Below, in pieces: positions 60,371-64,000 of a stretch of DNA of 64,000 bases. The position numbers were made by a program, and so were the translations under genes. Origin of the DNA: Peribacillus saganii. Its GTDB lineage: Bacteria; Bacillota; Bacilli; Bacillales; DSM-1321. The notes beneath the pieces are model-generated. The model made no database searches and was not told the origin of the DNA. It saw only the letters and a program-made list of their open reading frames with translations. Location: contig NZ_QVTE01000045.1 of assembly GCF_003429095.1 (NCBI RefSeq), positions 62,001 through 126,000 of the forward strand, given 5' to 3'. The first letter of the stretch is position 1; every line of letters begins with the position of its first letter.

Positions 60371-61009
60371 ATGGAAAATCAACAAGGCCATTTGCACGAA
60401 AACATGCATACGGGGGCTGTTAACCAGCGTATGAATCATAGTGCCCATGAACTGCTTGATGTAAGAGAGGCTTTAATGGGATCCATTGGAGCAATGAATC
60501 AGTACACAATGCTGCGCCAATATGTAAAGGATCCAGAGCTGCTAAATATCCTTGACCGGCAATATTCATTTATGCAAATGGAGTACAACACAACGATTGA
60601 TTGTTTCAGAACAGGACAGGATCCAACTGTTCCAACAAAACGCTATAATATGACACAGGATAACGATTTTATATATGGATTAAAGCCTTCACAGCCAAGT
60701 AAGCCGATTCAGTCAGTGAATGAGATGACCGATGAAAATGTGTCTGGCTGCTTGCTGGCTTCACAAAAATCGAACGCTGCGATGAAAACAATGGCGGCGT
60801 TGGAATCAACCAATCCTGTTGTTCGACGCGTATTGGCGGATTCTCTTCCAAACTGCATTGAAATGGCATATGAGCTTTCAATTTATCAAAATAAGCACCA
60901 TTATTACCAGGTGCCGCAGTTTGCCCAGCAGGATATGGAGCAAATTGTCAATATGTTTGCACCAGCGGAAGGCAATCAGCAAGGCTCTATCGGCAATGTA
61001 AACCATTAA
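60371..61009 (+). CDS. CotF-like spore coat protein
   Basis: A 212-aa soluble protein of the Coat F family, a four-helix ferritin-like fold. The N-terminal half shows HSAHELLDVREALMGSIGAM, LRQYVKDPELLNILDRQYSF and MQMEYNTTIDCFR. A second helical part is SGCLLASQKSNAAMKTMAAL, then RRVLADSLPNCIEMAYELSI. The Gln/Asn/His-rich ends are typical of coat proteins. TAGGAGGGG precedes the ATG. CGTATACTA at 60326 resembles a SigK -10 but no -35 fits, so mother-cell control is inferred from family only. Confidence 0.85.
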   Translation: MENQQGHLHENMHTGAVNQRMNHSAHELLDVREALMGSIGAMNQYTMLRQYVKDPELLNILDRQYSFMQMEYNTTIDCFRTGQDPTVPTKRYNMTQDNDFIYGLKPSQPSKPIQSVNEMTDENVSGCLLASQKSNAAMKTMAALESTNPVVRRVLADSLPNCIEMAYELSIYQNKHHYYQVPQFAQQDMEQIVNMFAPAEGNQQGSIGNVNH

Positions 61010-61032
61010 TTGCACAATAGACAGTCTTTAAA

Positions 61033-61068
61033 AAAAGAACTTGCCGTGAAATCATGGCAAGTTCTTTT
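61033..61068. terminator. Bidirectional terminator
   Basis: A 13-bp perfect stem (aaaagaacttgcc 61033-61045, ggcaagttctttt 61056-61068) with A and T flanks, between the coat-protein gene and the convergent cstA gene. Confidence 0.95.
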
Positions 61069-61073
61069 GGATG

Positions 61074-62879
61074 TTAAGAAGCCTTGGCTCCTTTAGATGT
61101 ATTTACTGCCTGACGTGGCCGATTCCAGTCGTTAGTCCACTTTTTAATAGCAGTTATGATGATGACAACACCAAGGATCAGCATGGTGATGGAAAGAACA
61201 GCATTTAGTACGCTGTAGCCAGCAGCTGCCGAATTCAGATATACGTTTTTCACCATCCAGTAGCCTGCATAGTTAACTGTTACATAAAGGTACGCAAGCG
61301 GTATTAAGCAAGTAAGCATGTATCTGCGTTTGTCAGCGATTTTTAGAATAATAGTGGCACCGATAATTAAACCGATTGAAGCCATCAGCTGGTTTGATAC
61401 TCCGAACAGCGCCCAGATGGATCCAATATCACCTGAAAAGAGCAGGTAGCCCCACAGGAAGCATGCACTTGCACTCGCAATGATAGCGCCGGGAAGCCAA
61501 TCGATCTTTTTCATTGGCTTATAGTAAACGCCCACAAAGTCCTGAATCAGGTAACGTGCAACACGTGTGCCGGAGTCAATTGCAGTTAAAATAAACAACG
61601 CTTCGAACATAATAACAAACTGGAAGAAGAATGAAGCGAGTTTTGAAAACCATGGTATTTCCGTAAAGATGTAAGTCATTCCGACAGCCAGCGTTACGGC
61701 ACCGCCTGTACGGCCTTCCAGGTTAAGGCCAATTTCTTCAGACAATTTCGGAAGGTTGACAACTTCCATCCCCAATGTCTTAAATACTTCCGGTGTTGAG
61801 TTGATTGCAAAATAATCAGCAGGCTGCAGCGCAGTAGCTGCTACAAGTGCCATAATCGCTACAAGACATTCAACTAGCATTGCACCAAAGCCAACCACCT
61901 TAATATCGCTCCAGCGGTCAAGCATTTTTGGCGTCGTACCGGAGCCTACGAATGCGTGGAAGCCTGAAATCGCACCGCAGGCAATCGTGATGGAGATGAA
62001 CGGCCATACAGGTCCTGCTAAAATCGGCCCGCCCCCGTTCACAAACTCGGTTACTGCCGGGAACTGGATTTCAGGGTTAACAACAAATACACCGAGAATC
62101 AAGGCAGCGAACACTCCAAGCTTCATAAAGCTGCTCAAATAATCGCGCGGTGCGAGCAGCAGCCAGACAGGCAGTGCTGCTGCAAAGAATGCATAAATTG
62201 GAAGAATAATTGACAGCGTTTTCACATCAAGGTTTAAAAATTCACCAATGAATGTATTTTGAATATAAGGGCCTGTGAAGACTGCAACCATAATAAGAGC
62301 AAAGCCTACGATGGAAGCCCCTTTTAGGTTTCCTGTTTTCTTGTGATATAAACCCACGCCCATTGCTATTGGGATCGTGCTTCCTACAGCAAATGTACCC
62401 CATGGATTATGCTCTAGCGCATGAAGTACAACCATAGATAATCCGGCCATTGTAATCGTAATGATAAACAGCATCGCCAGGCCTGTACAGAATCCGGCAA
62501 CAGGTCCCAGTTCTTTTTTGGCGATTTCAGCCAGTGATTCTCCTCTTTGCCTCATGGAAGCGAATAATACAACCGCATCATGGACAGCTCCGCCAATTAC
62601 TGCACCGATTAATAGCCAGAGCATACTGGGCAAGTATCCGAATTGTGCTGCCAAAATTGGCCCAACCAACGGACCGGCAGCTGCGATAGCGGCAAAGTGA
62701 TGGCCGAATGTAACCCATTTATTAGTCGGGACATAATCTTTTCCGTCCTCCAGCTCGTGCGCAGGAGTTTTTTTCGAATCATCTAATTTCAAAACCTTTA
62801 CAGCCATGAAAGTGCCGTATAGGCGATAAGCAATCATTAAAATACACATAGAACCTACAACTAATGTAATTGCATTCAT
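61074..62879 (-). CDS. cstA: Carbon starvation protein CstA (pyruvate/peptide transporter family)
   Basis: A 601-aa membrane protein with about 16-18 helices, of the CstA family. E. coli CstA and BtsT import pyruvate, and older work links CstA to peptide use. Features are VPTNKWVTFGHHFAAIAAAG, GPLVGPILAAQFGYLPSMLW, GAVIGGAVHDAVVLFASMRQ, GAISGFHAFVGSGTTPKML and the end LFGVSNQLMASIGLIIGATI. AGGAGGACATCA gives a strong RBS. A cre site lies 40-55 bp upstream, and a LytTR two-component system lies on its 5' side on the same strand. Confidence 0.95.
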   Translation of the reverse strand: MNAITLVVGSMCILMIAYRLYGTFMAVKVLKLDDSKKTPAHELEDGKDYVPTNKWVTFGHHFAAIAAAGPLVGPILAAQFGYLPSMLWLLIGAVIGGAVHDAVVLFASMRQRGESLAEIAKKELGPVAGFCTGLAMLFIITITMAGLSMVVLHALEHNPWGTFAVGSTIPIAMGVGLYHKKTGNLKGASIVGFALIMVAVFTGPYIQNTFIGEFLNLDVKTLSIILPIYAFFAAALPVWLLLAPRDYLSSFMKLGVFAALILGVFVVNPEIQFPAVTEFVNGGGPILAGPVWPFISITIACGAISGFHAFVGSGTTPKMLDRWSDIKVVGFGAMLVECLVAIMALVAATALQPADYFAINSTPEVFKTLGMEVVNLPKLSEEIGLNLEGRTGGAVTLAVGMTYIFTEIPWFSKLASFFFQFVIMFEALFILTAIDSGTRVARYLIQDFVGVYYKPMKKIDWLPGAIIASASACFLWGYLLFSGDIGSIWALFGVSNQLMASIGLIIGATIILKIADKRRYMLTCLIPLAYLYVTVNYAGYWMVKNVYLNSAAAGYSVLNAVLSITMLILGVVIIITAIKKWTNDWNRPRQAVNTSKGAKAS

Positions 62880-62918
62880 TTGATGTCCTCCTATCTTTGT
62901 ATGTCTTCATTCTACTAA

Positions 62919-62934
62919 ATGAAAACGGTTCCAT
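62919..62934 (-). promoter_or_regulatory. CcpA cre site upstream of cstA
   Basis: ATGAAAACGGTTCCAT at 62919-62934 satisfies the cre consensus WTGNAANCGNWNNCW on both strands (62919-62933 on plus; the complement ATGGAACCGTTTTCA on minus). It lies 40 bp before the cstA start and overlaps or follows a possible promoter TTGCAA-N18-CATATT on the minus strand. Glucose repression of cstA is expected. Confidence 0.85.
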
Positions 62935-63061
62935 ACACTTTTCATGCTAATATGCAAGATACTCGTTTTCAGTTGCAAAAATAGAAGGCTGAAATGCATT
63001 TATAGGCTGTGAAAAGCAGGGGGATGGACAAGATCGGATTTTCAGAAAAGCTCTTCAAATG

Positions 63062-63089
63062 AAAAAAGACCTTGTGGTAAACAAGATCT
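63062..63089 (-). terminator. Terminator of the LytTR response regulator gene
   Basis: AGACCTTGT (63067-63075) pairs with ACAAGATCT (63081-63089) with one G·U. On the minus strand six Ts follow. It separates the regulator gene from cstA. Confidence 0.8.
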
Positions 63090-63091
63090 AA

Positions 63092-63838
63092 TCAAAAACC
63101 AAGTATCTGTTTCAGTTCTTTGACATATGTCCTGCTAACAGGAACCTTGGAACCGTTTTGCATGATCAGGTTGTAGGTTGAATTGAACCAGGGCTGGACT
63201 TCTTCAATGTGATGCAGGTTTACAAGGTAGCCTCGGTGAACTCGCAAAAAAGAAGAGTTGTTCAGTTTTTTCTCAAGCACAATCAATGGATCCGCAATTT
63301 TATACTCTTTTTCAAGGGTGGTAATGATGGTTTTCCCTTCAGCAGAACTAACAAAGAGAATTGATTGGATTTCCACTAGCACAATTCTCTCTTCGACTGT
63401 GACCGCGATTTTCCCTGTTTGTGCTATGGGCATCCGAGGATAATCTGCAGCAGGAGCTTCTTCATAGCCTCCTATGGATTTTATTTGTGTTATTTTTTCA
63501 AGGGTCTGCTGGAGCCTTGTTTCGTCAAATGGTTTTAATAGGTAATCCACTGCATTCAGGTTAAAAGCCTGAAGCGCGTATTCGTCATAAGCAGTAGCAA
63601 AAATAATAGCAGGAGAGGGATCCATCTTTTTGATATGCTCTGCAAGCTCAAGTCCGCTTTCCTCATCCAGCTCTATATCGAGAAAAACCAGATCCGGACT
63701 AAGAACAGAAATCTGTTCTAACGCTTCTTCAACAGAGCCGGCTTCCCCTGCAATCTGTACTTGTTTGCTGCGAAGCAGGAGATATTTCAGCTCATCTCTT
63801 GCCAATGGTTCATCGTCTACTATAAATGCTTTCAGCAT
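63092..63838 (-). CDS. LytTR-family response regulator
   Basis: A 248-aa regulator with a receiver (VDDEP acidic pocket, D54 in DLVFLDIELDE, Thr/Ser in IIFATAYDEYA, Lys in YLLKPFDE) and a C-terminal LytTR DNA-binding domain (about 145-248: ERIVLVEIQSILFVSSAEGK, FLRVHRGYLVNLHHIEEVQP, VPVSRTYVKELKQIL). The ATG lies inside the 3' end of the upstream histidine kinase gene. LytTR systems such as B. subtilis LytST and E. coli BtsSR sense pyruvate and control pyruvate transporters, so cstA next door is the likely target. Confidence 0.93.
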   Translation of the reverse strand: MLKAFIVDDEPLARDELKYLLLRSKQVQIAGEAGSVEEALEQISVLSPDLVFLDIELDEESGLELAEHIKKMDPSPAIIFATAYDEYALQAFNLNAVDYLLKPFDETRLQQTLEKITQIKSIGGYEEAPAADYPRMPIAQTGKIAVTVEERIVLVEIQSILFVSSAEGKTIITTLEKEYKIADPLIVLEKKLNNSSFLRVHRGYLVNLHHIEEVQPWFNSTYNLIMQNGSKVPVSRTYVKELKQILGF

Positions 63839-64000
63839 AATGTTCTTCCGCTCCTATTCTGGAAAGAGGAATCGATATCGAAATTTTAGTGCCCTTGTTT
63901 TCTTCACTTTCAATGTGGAATCCAGCTTTCATATTATAAATCCCATCAAGCCTCTCTCGAATATTTACCAGCGCTGTACCCGTACCATGCTTTGATGCCA
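63810..64000 (-). CDS. LytS/BtsS-type sensor histidine kinase, C-terminal fragment
   Basis: The frame enters from the right edge and ends with TGA at 63810-63812, overlapping the response regulator start by 29 bases. The visible 62 residues include HGTGTALVNIRERLDGIYN, which matches the GTGIGLxNxxxRL box of the LytS-type HATPase, then GTKISISIPLSR, the last strand. It is the 3' end of the partner kinase; the sensor part lies outside the window. A G-to-A change in the usual GIGL motif (GTAL) is visible. Confidence 0.85.
   Translation of the reverse strand, partial: ASKHGTGTALVNIRERLDGIYNMKAGFHIESEENKGTKISISIPLSRIGAEEHYAESIYSRR

Overview
The window comes from an A+T-rich, spore-forming Gram-positive bacterium of the Bacillaceae, most like the Priestia megaterium/Cytobacillus/Mesobacillus group. 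This rests on AGGAGG-type ribosome binding sites with frequent TTG and GTG starts, lysine (L-box) and SAM (S-box) riboswitches, a PyrR-binding leader, a perfect CIRCE element, SigB-type promoters, a CcpA cre site, a parS-like site, a CotF-type coat protein, an LPXTG/sortase pair, and a 14-gene gas vesicle cluster in the gene order known from B. megaterium. Nothing clearly phage- or transposon-derived is visible.

Layout. 1-6150: the tail of an unidentified gene, a lysine-riboswitch ABC importer (688-3096), and a cytosine permease/deaminase operon (3420-5962) behind a PyrR attenuator. 6157-6861: a DUF421 membrane protein. 7298-15080: the gas vesicle operon gvpA-P-Q-B-R-N-F-G-L-S-K-J-T-U, followed by a parS-like site. 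15615-22020: an NhaK-type Na+/H+ antiporter, an OmdA-like protein, an MFS exporter with an unusual 5' leader, and a MarR-MFS pair. 22159-27400: htpG with CIRCE, then a cupin gene and katE behind SigB-type promoters. 27430-30971: intergenic repeats and the SAM-riboswitch methionine importer. 31073-41124: a lactate-oxidase-family enzyme, a PhoX-family protein with a Q/N/Y-rich N-terminus, a secreted 5'-nucleotidase, a DMT transporter, a cytoplasmic alpha-amylase, a small Sm-like protein and a methyltransferase. 41514-44427: a two-component system. 44506-46050: a beta-helix protein. 46493-51145: a branched-chain amino-acid ABC importer (liv). 51352-54096: a split ThrE-type exporter, a candidate small RNA, a structured repeat, ASCH and DUF2269 genes. 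54285-57207: a class D sortase and its LPXTG substrate. 57586-64000: a small zincin, DUF2935, NupC, a CotF-like coat protein, CstA with a cre site, and a LytTR two-component system cut by the window end.

How it works together. Much of the region is nutrient scavenging under direct metabolite or global control: lysine (L-box), methionine (S-box), cytosine (PyrR), branched-chain amino acids (CodY-like box), nucleosides, phosphate esters, and pyruvate or peptides (CstA under CcpA, with an adjacent LytTR system). A second theme is stress and cell-surface function: HtpG under HrcA, catalase under SigB, gas vesicles, a sortase substrate and a spore coat protein. In each of the three ABC operons the binding-protein gene comes first and is separated from the rest by a hairpin, which probably raises the amount of binding protein.
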